From Vibrio cyclitrophicus (lineage in GTDB: Bacteria > Pseudomonadota > Gammaproteobacteria > Enterobacterales > Vibrionaceae): a stretch of 64,000 nt of DNA. Made by a program: the position numbers and the translations under genes. Below the pieces are notes generated by a model that worked only from the letters and a program-made list of their open reading frames with translations, searched no databases and had not been told where the DNA came from. The stretch covers positions 682,001 to 746,000 of the forward strand of contig CP065367.1 of NCBI GenBank assembly GCA_023206055.1, in the 5' to 3' direction. Positions 44,871-53,531 of this stretch are shown here, one piece after another (position 1 is the first letter of the stretch; each line of letters starts with the position of its first letter).

Positions 44871-44902
44871 AAAACGCCGAACTGAATTCAGTTCGGCGTT
44901 TT
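44871..44902. terminator. Perfect 32-bp palindrome, terminator of the chitinase gene
   Basis: AAAACGCCGAACTGAA followed at once by its exact reverse complement. It lies 104 bp downstream of the leftward GH18 gene and suits both strands. Confidence 0.8.
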
Positions 44903-45005
44903 GATTTTACGTTTGAGTTGTATGTTTAAATCACACTAACACACTGATAAATAGACTCAAAACCATTCGTATTTATTATCTACAAATACATGTTCTAGCG
45001 TTAGA

Positions 45006-48000
45006 TTAAGAACATACCTGAGTCCAGCTACCATCACTGCCAGGTTCAGAGCTTGTCCACCAGTTAGCTTGGTAAATACTACCGTTGTGAACGACTTGAT
45101 CACCCGTGTTTGCATGGCTTGGATTACCTGCCCAATCTTTCTGAGGTAGATCTGGGTAAACCGTTAAACCTGCAGTGTCACACGTACCAGGGTTTGTACC
45201 ACCGTCGCCAGGGTTACCACCACCAGAGCTGATGTCACCTAATGGTAGATCGGGTTGCTCGAAGCTAAATGCATAATCGACGCCATTCACGCTCACTGCA
45301 TAGTTTGCAGGGCCTGAAATTGGCAAGTAATACACCATATCTAGCTCATACACACCGCCAGCAGGAAGCTCTTCCCATGTCGGCAAAGTAAACGCCACTC
45401 GGTGCATGGTTCCGTCTAATCCACCGATGTTATCCGCACGAGTATGACCTGAAGCAATCACAGTCAAACCACCACCCGATTGATCTTTCGCGTTATCAGG
45501 CGCTGATACTGGAATGTCGAACTGGAACTCGGTACCACCCGGAAGTGCTTGACCAGTGTTGTTTGTAAACGTGATCTTAGGATTGATTGGGTAGTTTTGG
45601 TCACCGACTTTGAAGCCGCCAACTGATACCGCGATATCGAGCGCTTCTGTTGGGATAGCTCCCGTCGCTACTTTGTTTCCATATGGTGTTGCAGACTTAA
45701 ACTTGTCGTAGATAGCTTTCGTCATGGTGTTACCCATATGGAACTCACCGTTACCGCTGTTACACGCTTGTTCTGTCGTATCGATTGAAGTTCGGTTGCC
45801 ACTCGCATCGAGTACATAACAGTTATAATCCCCTGCTAGTTCCCAGAACATGATGCCACCGATCTCTTTATCGATAACGTAGTCTGCTTTCACATCGATA
45901 GACTGCTTATCTTCCGTAGAAAGGAATACGCCCTTCTCTGCATTCCACAACCAAGGTGCAACCGCCACGCTGTCGTAGTTACGCGTGTAAGTACCCGTTA
46001 GAACATCCGTTGGATCGTTTACAGGATCAAGCTTGTAAGCATCCGCATAAGAACCCCAAATACCTTTCTCTAGGTTCTTCGCATGCCACATTGGGTTGGA
46101 ACCCGCACCCATCTCGTTGCCCTTAGGATCGGTATCGTGCCACATGTTGTCGATACCAATTGCACCATGACCACAATTGTTCTTCTCACCTTCACCTGTA
46201 CCTGCTGAACATTCGGCTTGGTTTGGAAGTGCAGCTCGGCCCCAAAGACCATTTTCGCCACCTGTCACACCTTGCCAGCCACGAGTGTAGTAAGGCACAC
46301 CGATGTTAATACGACCTGCTGGCATTGAACCACGGAAGTAATGGTAAGCCCAATCTGTGTTCAGGTAACCGATACCACCGTAAGCCGCAGTGCCGTATAC
46401 ATTCCACTGTGCTAACTCTGAATCTTTACCTGTATCAAACAAGGCAGCGTTATGACCAACATGATCGTTCCACGCACCGTGAAGGTCGTAAGACATGATG
46501 TTGACGTAATCTAGGTACTTGGTGACATCGAATGTTTCCATACCGCGCAATAGGTAACCAGAAGAAGGAGCCGCGATAGTTAACATGTAATGATTGCCAT
46601 CTTCCGCAGACGCCACGTCAAGCTTCTCACGCAGCACTTTCATCAATACTTGGTACGAAGCCCATAGGTACTGACGACGTGGTTCCATGAAGTCTTTGTC
46701 GTATGGGTTACCAGCACCCGCCATTGAGGTTGGGTATTCGTAGTCAATATCTAGGCCGTCGAACTGGTATTTACGAAGCATTTCAACCGCTGAAGTCGCG
46801 AATGTTTCGATACCTTGATGATTGATAGAGCCGTCAGCATTTGTCGTCATGGTGTAGAAACCACCATCAGCAACTCGACTGCCATCAGTCGCGAAGTGAC
46901 CACCGGTTTCAGCCCAACCACCGATTGAGATTAACGTTTTAACGCCGTGTTTTTTCTTCGCTGTCGCTAGCGCACCAAAGTGACCTTTGAAGCCTAATGC
47001 AGGATCAACTTCCACACCCGGCCACTCTTTGCCAACCGCAGCGTTTTCAGGATCATTCACATCACCGACATTTACTTTGCCATCGGAGCCAATACTCACG
47101 AACGCATAGTTAATATGTGTGAGTTGTTCCCAAGGGATATCATTCACTAAATAAGCCGCTTGTGGGTCGTCCCCTGCACGCCAGCTTGTGAAGTAACCAA
47201 TCACACGACGTGGGTGATCCGCGCCCATCTTCTCACGGCCTTCATCATCGTAAATCGTACAGTAAGGGACATCGATACCTTGCGTTTGATACAAGCCATC
47301 AGGTCGACATGTGCTCACCGTTGGAGCGCCGTTAACTGTCAAAGAAGCCAGTGCTGAATCCGCCGTTGCACCTTGGTTGTCTGTCGCTTTCGCGTAAACC
47401 GCTAAAGAGCCTGCTTGAGTGGTTGTGTAATCTAGCGTGTATGGGCTTGTCGCTGCTGTCCCCACAAGAGCACCCGCTACGTAGAAATCAACCTTATCAA
47501 CCGTGCCATCGCTGTCTGCAGCCGTTGCTGTCAGTGTGACGACACCACCAACATCCACAGATGTCGCTGAAAGGGCTACTGAAACTGTTGGTGCTTCATT
47601 ACCTGGTTGTGCTGAATCAACAGAAACAGAAACCGCGCTTGCAACACTTGCTGCGCCTTCATTATCCGTTGCAACAACTGAAACTTGATGGTTACCAGAC
47701 GTTGCAGCCCAAGCCGCCTCAAATGGTGCCGCTGTCACTACTGCAACCGAAGAACCATCGACAAAGAATTCTACCGAAGCAACACTGCCATCAGAATCCA
47801 GTGCTGTTGCGCTAAGTACCACATTATCGCCTTCAACAATCACATCGGATGCGGTTGGCGCTGTTAACGAAGAGGTTGGCGCTTCATTTGGTGTACCACC
47901 GCCTCCATTGCCGCTACACACATCTAGCTTTTTCCACTGTGCATAGTCACCTTCAAATTGGCTCGGGTTGTTGTTTTGATTCCAGTAATTTGCCGAGTAC

Positions 48001-48173
48001 GCGCTGCCGTCATGTGAAACCTGATCACCACCAGTGTACACCGTGGCAGAATCCCACGTTTCTAACGTTGAACAATCAACAGCCGCATAACTGTTGAACG
48101 CCATTAAGCATGACGCGGTGAGAGTACTGAGTGTAAAAACCTTCTTGGCCACTCTTCCTTGGTTTAGGTGCAT
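45006..48173 (-). CDS. Large GH18 chitinase/chitodextrinase
   Basis: 1055 residues. A signal peptide ends near YAA. Order: N-terminal CBM5/12 (STLETWDSATVYTGGDQVSH... YWNQNN, about 35-85), two Ig-like repeats (about 95-280; VEFFVDG and VDFYVAG), then GH18 with the catalytic DGLDIDYEYP, a further beta domain near 860-985 and a C-terminal CBM5/12 (VYPDLPQKDWAGN... NWWTSSEPG). It hydrolyses beta-1,4 GlcNAc chains. Length and gene company resemble the Vibrio chitodextrinase EndoI/VCA0700 group, so chitin oligosaccharides in the periplasm are a likely substrate. Secretion outside is the alternative. Confidence 0.93.
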   Translation of the reverse strand: MHLNQGRVAKKVFTLSTLTASCLMAFNSYAAVDCSTLETWDSATVYTGGDQVSHDGSAYSANYWNQNNNPSQFEGDYAQWKKLDVCSGNGGGGTPNEAPTSSLTAPTASDVIVEGDNVVLSATALDSDGSVASVEFFVDGSSVAVVTAAPFEAAWAATSGNHQVSVVATDNEGAASVASAVSVSVDSAQPGNEAPTVSVALSATSVDVGGVVTLTATAADSDGTVDKVDFYVAGALVGTAATSPYTLDYTTTQAGSLAVYAKATDNQGATADSALASLTVNGAPTVSTCRPDGLYQTQGIDVPYCTIYDDEGREKMGADHPRRVIGYFTSWRAGDDPQAAYLVNDIPWEQLTHINYAFVSIGSDGKVNVGDVNDPENAAVGKEWPGVEVDPALGFKGHFGALATAKKKHGVKTLISIGGWAETGGHFATDGSRVADGGFYTMTTNADGSINHQGIETFATSAVEMLRKYQFDGLDIDYEYPTSMAGAGNPYDKDFMEPRRQYLWASYQVLMKVLREKLDVASAEDGNHYMLTIAAPSSGYLLRGMETFDVTKYLDYVNIMSYDLHGAWNDHVGHNAALFDTGKDSELAQWNVYGTAAYGGIGYLNTDWAYHYFRGSMPAGRINIGVPYYTRGWQGVTGGENGLWGRAALPNQAECSAGTGEGEKNNCGHGAIGIDNMWHDTDPKGNEMGAGSNPMWHAKNLEKGIWGSYADAYKLDPVNDPTDVLTGTYTRNYDSVAVAPWLWNAEKGVFLSTEDKQSIDVKADYVIDKEIGGIMFWELAGDYNCYVLDASGNRTSIDTTEQACNSGNGEFHMGNTMTKAIYDKFKSATPYGNKVATGAIPTEALDIAVSVGGFKVGDQNYPINPKITFTNNTGQALPGGTEFQFDIPVSAPDNAKDQSGGGLTVIASGHTRADNIGGLDGTMHRVAFTLPTWEELPAGGVYELDMVYYLPISGPANYAVSVNGVDYAFSFEQPDLPLGDISSGGGNPGDGGTNPGTCDTAGLTVYPDLPQKDWAGNPSHANTGDQVVHNGSIYQANWWTSSEPGSDGSWTQVCS

Positions 48174-48624
48174 GTTAGCTATCCCTTAAGTTGTTGTTTC
48201 AAGATGTTTAATCTAAATGGCATTTTCCTCACCACTTAAATCTCTTCGCAAAACAACTGTAGGTAACAGCGCCAATTAAACACCTAAAACATTCGGTATT
48301 TATAAAATGACTCGCATTAATTTGTTTATAGCATGCAATGAGTCGACACTTATTTTGCACCAACAACTAATATTAATTTATTTCGGAAAGCTAAAAAATA
48401 ATGTCTCAAGAATCGGAAATGTGATTTGGATTCGAGAAAATAATTCGTATCAAAACTAACCAAAAAGTAGTGATTTAAAGGCGAATTGGGATTCTTTTGG
48501 GAATTCGCCCACTTTTTGATAACAAATGTGTTAGTATCGGCGGCTTTTTTGACGAACCTCACATTTCTATGCAAGTGTGGGAGAAATACATAGGCTTGAA
48601 AGAGCCAAATATAGCGAAGAAATA
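48174..48624. other. Divergent spacer between chitinase and BCCT genes
   Basis: About 450 AT-rich bases. Contains the hairpin GGCGAATT-N14-AATTCGCC (48480-48509) and a weak CRP-like half-site. Both promoters should lie here. No gene is credible. Confidence 0.5.
48480..48509. promoter_or_regulatory. Inverted repeat upstream of the BCCT gene
   Basis: GGCGAATT and AATTCGCC with a 14-base spacer, 116 bases before the proposed start. It could be an operator or a leader hairpin. Confidence 0.4.
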
Positions 48625-50211
48625 ATGTCCAACTTGACGCAAGTCGCCAACGAAAACATCAACGCAGAATCTACTTCTATCGATTTCAATAAAGCTCAAT
48701 CTTTGGGTGAAAAACTGGAACTCGGAAACCCAGTCTTTTGGCTTAGTGGCAGTTTTTTAACCCTCTTTGTCATCCTCGCTTTCACCAACACCTCCGTGTT
48801 GTCCGAACTTGTTAACATCGGCTTTAGTTACTCAACTAAGTGGTTCGGTGCTTTCTGGCAAGTCCTATTACTACTCAACTTCATCATCGGCTTAGTGCTT
48901 GCACTAGGGCGCACAGGCCACGTTCGTTTAGGAACGCTTGCCCTCCCTGAAATGACCACCTTTAAATGGATGTCTATCGTCCTATGTACGCTGCTAGCTG
49001 GCGGCGGTGTGTTCTGGGCAGCAGCAGAGCCAATTGCTCACTTTGTTTCAGCTCCACCACTTTATGGCAACGCTGATCCTCAAGCGATGGCGTTTAACGC
49101 TCTATCACAATCTTTCATGCACTGGGGTTTCCTTGCATGGGCAATCTTAGGTGGCTTGTCTTCTATCGTGTTAATGCACCTGCATTACGACAAAGGCCTT
49201 CCTCTTAAGCCTCGCACTCTGCTTTATCCAGTGCTTGGCGATAAGGCTATTAACAGCTGGGTGGGTAATGTAGTCGACGCATGCAGCATTGTTGCTGTAG
49301 CCGCGGGTACTATCGGCCCTATCGGTTTCCTTGGCCTACAAATCAGCTACGCATTGAGCGAACTGTTTGGTATTTCAGACAGCTTTGCTACTCAAAGTGT
49401 CGTTATTATCTTTGCCATCGCTATGTACACGCTTTCTGCTTTGAGCGGCGTGAATAAAGGTATCCAACTAGTAAGCCGTTACAACATCATCTTGTCTGTG
49501 TGTCTAATCGGCTACATCCTTCTTGTTGGCCCAACGAGCTTCATCGTTGACGGTTACCTGCAAGGCATGGGCGAAATGGTTGATAACTTCATCCCAATGG
49601 CGCTTTACCGCCAAGATACGGCGTGGCTAGGTGGCTGGACGGTGTTTTTCTGGGGCTGGTTCTTAGGCTATGGTCCGATGATGGCAATCTTTATTGCTCG
49701 TATCTCACGTGGCCGTACCATTCGCCAAATGATCGTTTCTATTAGCATCGTTGCACCACTTGTGACGTGTTTCTGGTTCAGCATCGTTGGTGGTAGTGGT
49801 TTAGCGTTTGAATTAGAGAACCCAGGTGTTATTTCTAGCGCGTTCGAAGGGTTCAACCTTCCAGCAGTTCTTCTAGCAATTACTGCGCAACTGCCGTTCC
49901 CTACTCTGATCGCGATTCTGTTCCTTATCCTGACGACCACGTTCATCGTGACGACAGGTGACTCAATGACTTACACAATCAGTGTAGTAATGACAGGCAC
50001 AACAGAGCCGAACGCAGCAGTACGTACCTTCTGGGGTATCATCATGGGTGCGGTAGCTATTGCACTTATCTCGATGGGCTCTGGCGGTATTTCTGCCCTA
50101 CAGTCGTTCATTGTGATCACAGCCGTTCCTGTATCCTTCATCTTGCTGCCGTGTTTATGGCACGCACCGAAGATTGCGAAGCAGATGGCAAGAGATCAAG
50201 GCATCGCCTAA
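48625..50211 (+). CDS. BCCT family betaine/choline/carnitine transporter
   Basis: 528 residues from the ATG at 48625. A GTG at 48577 would add 16 charged residues. Twelve hydrophobic spans are expected. The BCCT signatures are visible: GRTGHVRLG, GGGVFWAAAEPIAHF, FMHWGFLAWAI, and the tryptophan-rich WTVFFWGWFLGYGPMMAIFIARISRGRT. The family imports quaternary ammonium compounds, coupled to sodium or protons, often for osmotic protection. The long charged tail of osmosensing BetP is missing, so uptake for nutrition is also possible. A terminator follows. Confidence 0.94.
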   Translation: MSNLTQVANENINAESTSIDFNKAQSLGEKLELGNPVFWLSGSFLTLFVILAFTNTSVLSELVNIGFSYSTKWFGAFWQVLLLLNFIIGLVLALGRTGHVRLGTLALPEMTTFKWMSIVLCTLLAGGGVFWAAAEPIAHFVSAPPLYGNADPQAMAFNALSQSFMHWGFLAWAILGGLSSIVLMHLHYDKGLPLKPRTLLYPVLGDKAINSWVGNVVDACSIVAVAAGTIGPIGFLGLQISYALSELFGISDSFATQSVVIIFAIAMYTLSALSGVNKGIQLVSRYNIILSVCLIGYILLVGPTSFIVDGYLQGMGEMVDNFIPMALYRQDTAWLGGWTVFFWGWFLGYGPMMAIFIARISRGRTIRQMIVSISIVAPLVTCFWFSIVGGSGLAFELENPGVISSAFEGFNLPAVLLAITAQLPFPTLIAILFLILTTTFIVTTGDSMTYTISVVMTGTTEPNAAVRTFWGIIMGAVAIALISMGSGGISALQSFIVITAVPVSFILLPCLWHAPKIAKQMARDQGIA

Positions 50212-50249
50212 TACCTAATCCGATTTAGTTTCGGGTAGCGTGTAAAACG

Positions 50250-50290
50250 AAAAAGCCACTCAAGTGATTCACCTGAGTGGCTTTGTTTTA
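50250..50290 (+). terminator. Terminator of the BCCT gene
   Basis: AAAGCCACTCA and TGAGTGGCTTT around an 11-base loop, followed by GTTTTA. Confidence 0.85.
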
Positions 50291-50339
50291 TCTGTTGGTT
50301 ACTTGAATTGACGAAGGTTATTGCTACCGATAGTTCGGC

Positions 50340-50702
50340 TTATTGAAACTTCTCACCCGCAGCAACCATAAACGACATCTCAACCAATAGCTCTGGGTTG
50401 GCCAGTTCAGCTTTTACACATGCACGGCTTGGTGCGCTGCCTTCAGGGAACCATGAATCCCACACTTCGTTCAGTGCATCGAAGTTAGCAAAATCCGTTA
50501 GGTAAATAGTCACCGACAATACGCGAGATTTATCGCTGTCGACCAAGCTCATCATTTCTTCAGCTTGATCAAAAATTTGCTGAACCTGACTCTTAATTCC
50601 TGCCGATGTATCCGTCTCTGGTACTTCAACAAAGCTTGCGATGCCATTAAATACGGTTACATCTGACCAACGTTTGGTCGGGTTAATTCTATGGATTTTC
50701 AC
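50340..50702 (-). CDS. RidA/YjgF family protein (single domain)
   Basis: 120 residues: MKIHRINPTKRWSDV; FDQAEEMMSLVDSDKSRVLSVTIYLTDFANFDALNEVWDSWF; then SRACVKAELANPELLVEMSFMVA. RidA proteins deaminate reactive enamines or imines. The key Arg (PSRACV) is kept. It starts with MKI rather than the more common long N terminus and is alone on the minus strand, 2.8 kb from a three-domain member of the family. Confidence 0.92.
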   Translation of the reverse strand: MKIHRINPTKRWSDVTVFNGIASFVEVPETDTSAGIKSQVQQIFDQAEEMMSLVDSDKSRVLSVTIYLTDFANFDALNEVWDSWFPEGSAPSRACVKAELANPELLVEMSFMVAAGEKFQ

Positions 50703-50952
50703 GTGCGATTCTCTTCTTATAATTAGGATTTACGTCAGCGTAATCTAATCCAAATTCCTAATATTGAAAACAAAAATTAGAATGGACCTCTTCCTGCTTT
50801 AAAACTCCCCTTTGCAACCAACCACGTTTCGGCTTGATTCATGAAGTCTCGAACTAGCGCTTACTAAAAAAGATTAAGTATTATTCTCACATCGAAATTA
50901 ATTTTGTACTCATGCGGTCATATTCAGGGATTTTATTAAATGGAGTACTTTT

Positions 50953-51399
50953 ATGCATGTTCAAACCTATGATTTAAAACAGACTAATGTGGGATATAAC
51001 CTTGGAGTGGTTGGCGTAGCATTAGTGCTCGCTTGGATTGGTATTTACAAGTTTACGCCAACCGAAGCGATGCTCATTGAACCGTTAATCGCAAATCATC
51101 CTGCAATGAACTGGCTTTACAATCTGTTCTCAGTACAAGCTGTGTCTAACATGGTAGGTGGCGCGGAGATCATTGTCGCGATTGGATTGATCGTTGGATT
51201 TAAGAAACCGACAGTTGCCTTCTATTCAGGCATCGCTGCAGCGGCTATCTTTGTTGTGACACTCAGCTTCCTAATTACAACGCCAAATGCTTGGAAAGTA
51301 TCGGATGGCATCTTAGTCACTAACTTCTTCCTAGTGAAAGACATCCTGTTCTTGGCGATTGCTATAAGCGTAATCGAACGTAACAAACCTCAGAAGTAA
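50953..51399 (+). CDS. DUF417 inner-membrane protein (RclC/YkgB-like)
   Basis: 148 residues with four hydrophobic spans: YNLGVVGVALVLAWIGIYKF, then SNMVGGAEIIVAIGLIVGF and two more. The motif WIGIYKFTPTEAMLIEPLI is typical of DUF417, which includes E. coli RclC of the reactive-chlorine response. No RclA or RclR is near, so the link to hypochlorous acid is not supported here. GGAG stands before the ATG. Confidence 0.87.
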   Translation: MHVQTYDLKQTNVGYNLGVVGVALVLAWIGIYKFTPTEAMLIEPLIANHPAMNWLYNLFSVQAVSNMVGGAEIIVAIGLIVGFKKPTVAFYSGIAAAAIFVVTLSFLITTPNAWKVSDGILVTNFFLVKDILFLAIAISVIERNKPQK

Positions 51400-51450
51400 C
51401 CGTAAATCTATAAGTGGCCGTAACTAGAAGTAACCTTAAACCTTGAAATA

Positions 51451-51489
51451 AAAAGGCTCGAAGCTGGCTAGAAGGACGCTGCCAGCTTC
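51451..51489 (-). terminator. Terminator of the GNAT gene at 51504
   Basis: GAAGCTGGC and GCCAGCTTC with a 12-base loop. Minus-strand reading continues into CCTTTTTA. Confidence 0.75.
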
Positions 51490-51503
51490 TAATGTATAAA
51501 GTT

Positions 51504-51980
51504 TTACTCTGCACTCGCATCGTGGTTGAAGCACTGTCTCGTTACCAAGCCCCATTTTTCGTCCTGATATTGATCTTCCACGTAGTTACCTGATGTGTAG
51601 TCATTCACGACCTCTCTCCAGAACTTAACAGCATGCTCTGCGCCGAGTACTTGCTTGATCTCCCAACTGCCTTTTAGATGTTCAAACAGCTCACAGATAA
51701 ACCGTTTCCCGACTTTGTTTTTTCGAAAATAAGGCACGACATAGAAATCGCAGATCTCAAACTCGTTTGGCGCTTTGGTTTCAATAGCGGTTAACGCTGC
51801 AGGAACTCCATCAATGTAGAGTAAGTAACCCGTTACGGTCTCACCAAGCGTCGGGTAAATCTCAAACAAGCCATACTCGTCTGGTTTATCTCCGATGATC
51901 TTTGAAAACTCTGCGGCATAACCCTGATATAGATTCGCGTATACCTGTTGATTACCACTATAGACTGTCACAATGTTCAT
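51504..51980 (-). CDS. GNAT family N-acetyltransferase
   Basis: 158 residues. The central strand pair FEICDFYVVPYFRKNKVGKRFICELF matches the acetyl-CoA binding element of the GNAT fold (R/Q-x2-G-x-G/A in altered form, RKNKVG). Substrate is unknown. It lies in a group of three GNAT genes in about 4.3 kb, all on the minus strand. Confidence 0.86.
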   Translation of the reverse strand: MNIVTVYSGNQQVYANLYQGYAAEFSKIIGDKPDEYGLFEIYPTLGETVTGYLLYIDGVPAALTAIETKAPNEFEICDFYVVPYFRKNKVGKRFICELFEHLKGSWEIKQVLGAEHAVKFWREVVNDYTSGNYVEDQYQDEKWGLVTRQCFNHDASAE

Positions 51981-52085
51981 AAACTGATCTCTGTATTGTT
52001 TCGCACCACAGTTGGTGTGAACTCATCTTGTCTAAATCTATTATCGTATTGATCATAGGACAAATAATAAATATCAAACATTCGC

Positions 52086-52604
52086 TTAAGAAAGTATCGC
52101 TTTACGGTAATAATTGGCGTTTTGATTTTGTCCTTTGAATACTGCGTAATTCTCTACATGTTCAACTAAGTCAAAATCGGCCTTGGATAAGATTTTGTTG
52201 GAACCAACATTACCCACGAATGCATAGGCATCAACATATTTAAGTGAAGAGTGCTCGGTCAAGTAGATAAGTAACTTCCTCACTGCGTTAGACGCAACAC
52301 CTTTAGAACCAAATGCGTGGCCGACTCGATAACCTAGTTCTCCACTTTCAGTGTTCTGGTCGATATCACGAACGTTGATTCGTCCACAAACAGTGCCATT
52401 AACGTTTTTGATCAACATAGGAATCATCTCGCCATTGTCATACGCTGTTAGAAAGCTCGTGACTTGTTCGGCAACGCCCGCATTGGAATAGAAACGGTCT
52501 TCCCGAGCTGGGACAAATTGCTCAAACCACTCTCTATTTTCAACTTCAAACTCTAATAAAGCACTGACATCACTTGGGTGAAGTAAGTGTAAAAATACAT
52601 CCAT
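52086..52604 (-). CDS. RimJ/RimL-type GNAT acetyltransferase
   Basis: 172 residues, with the family layout: LHPSDVSALLEFEVENREWFEQFVP at the N terminus, GELGYRVGHAFGSKGVASNAVRKLL in the acetyl-CoA element and NVGSNKILSKADFDLVEHVENY near the end. Such enzymes acetylate protein N termini or small amines. The specific substrate is unknown. Confidence 0.9.
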   Translation of the reverse strand: MDVFLHLLHPSDVSALLEFEVENREWFEQFVPAREDRFYSNAGVAEQVTSFLTAYDNGEMIPMLIKNVNGTVCGRINVRDIDQNTESGELGYRVGHAFGSKGVASNAVRKLLIYLTEHSSLKYVDAYAFVGNVGSNKILSKADFDLVEHVENYAVFKGQNQNANYYRKAILS

Positions 52605-52745
52605 AATTAATCCCCTACACTTATTTAATATGTCATGTTCACCCTAATACTAAAATCACAACAAGCCGAAGCAAATGTGTGAGCCTTCAAGTCAATTGGA
52701 GTGGTGATAGTTGGCAGTAGATCAAAGATTCCACGAGCCTATTTA

Positions 52746-52895
52746 CTAAAACAGTCCAACTAACACAACTGACAACAACACCCCACCAATAAAACTCGGG
52801 GCATGAAATGGGCGAACTTTAGATTTAACGTACTCTTTTTGAAGATCTTCTTGGTAAGTTTTAACGGCAAGTTCTTTTACGTAGTTGTTTTGCAT
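52746..52895 (-). CDS. 49-residue single-span microprotein
   Basis: Starts MQNNYVKELAVKTYQ from an ATG with a strong AAGGAG 6 bases upstream, which decides the start over the longer 70-residue frame. The N-terminal half is charged (EDLQKEYVKSKVRPFH) and the C-terminal half is one membrane span (FIGGVLLSVVLVGLF). It is probably an inner-membrane microprotein with unknown function. Confidence 0.75.
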   Translation of the reverse strand: MQNNYVKELAVKTYQEDLQKEYVKSKVRPFHAPSFIGGVLLSVVLVGLF

Positions 52896-52989
52896 AATAA
52901 GCTCCTTTTCAATGAGTAAGAGAAGCTTAAGACTTGAAGTTAGGTTGAGGTAAAGCAAAATTTCAGATTAATTGAACACGTTAGTTTTG

Positions 52990-53346
52990 TTACTCGAGGA
53001 TTACCCTAAAAACATCGTTATTCACACCGCCAACATCCACTAACTCCCTCGGCTTCATAACAAGCGAGGTGTTCAGTTGTCGTGTTGAACGTGGCTCTTT
53101 CATTTCTCGAATCACTAATATATCGACAAAATAACCTGAGTTTTGCTTTGATATTGAGCCTGAAAACGTAACGCTTTCGACCCTATCAGCGAGGACTGAT
53201 TTGAATGTTTTATCTTCCAAAATACCCGCGGATATTGATGTATCACCATAAAATAACGTGATGGTTGTTGGGTCGGGTACCAACTCTTGATTGGACGAAC
53301 ACCCTATGAGCATAAGGCACAGCAGTAAAATGGCTCGAAATTGCAT
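52990..53346 (-). CDS. Small lipoprotein of unknown function
   Basis: 118 residues. The lipoprotein signal MQFRAILLLCLMLIGC gives a lipid-modified Cys16. The rest is beta-rich in appearance (TTITLFYGDTSISAGIL, YFVDILVIREMKEP), ending VGGVNNDVFRVILE. No domain is recognised. It sits between the microprotein and the triple-RidA gene. Confidence 0.75.
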   Translation of the reverse strand: MQFRAILLLCLMLIGCSSNQELVPDPTTITLFYGDTSISAGILEDKTFKSVLADRVESVTFSGSISKQNSGYFVDILVIREMKEPRSTRQLNTSLVMKPRELVDVGGVNNDVFRVILE

Positions 53347-53531
53347 AAACTGGTTTCTTGATTACGTTAAGCGTCTGTTTTTCATATTAAAACACTTCAA
53401 CCTTATAAATACCATATTTAAGGGATAAGCTTAGGCGGGTCGCTTCTATTGATTTGAGTAATGAGGTGAGCGAATCAGATCACGGCCTGTTTAGAAGCTA
53501 AAGCCGAGATCTGATCGATATTATCGAGGGT

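Noticed and set aside
47160..48097. Several plus-strand open frames opposite the chitinase gene
   Set aside because: They lie inside the Ig-like and CBM repeats of the real minus-strand gene, have no ribosome sites and low-complexity Thr/Ser/Pro translation.
48420..48435. CRP site in the chitinase-BCCT spacer
   Set aside because: Only the TGTGA half is good. The opposite half TTCGA is too far from TCACA.
48350..48574. 74-residue minus-strand frame upstream of the chitinase gene
   Set aside because: AT-rich spacer, no ribosome site, and overlapping a probable regulatory region.
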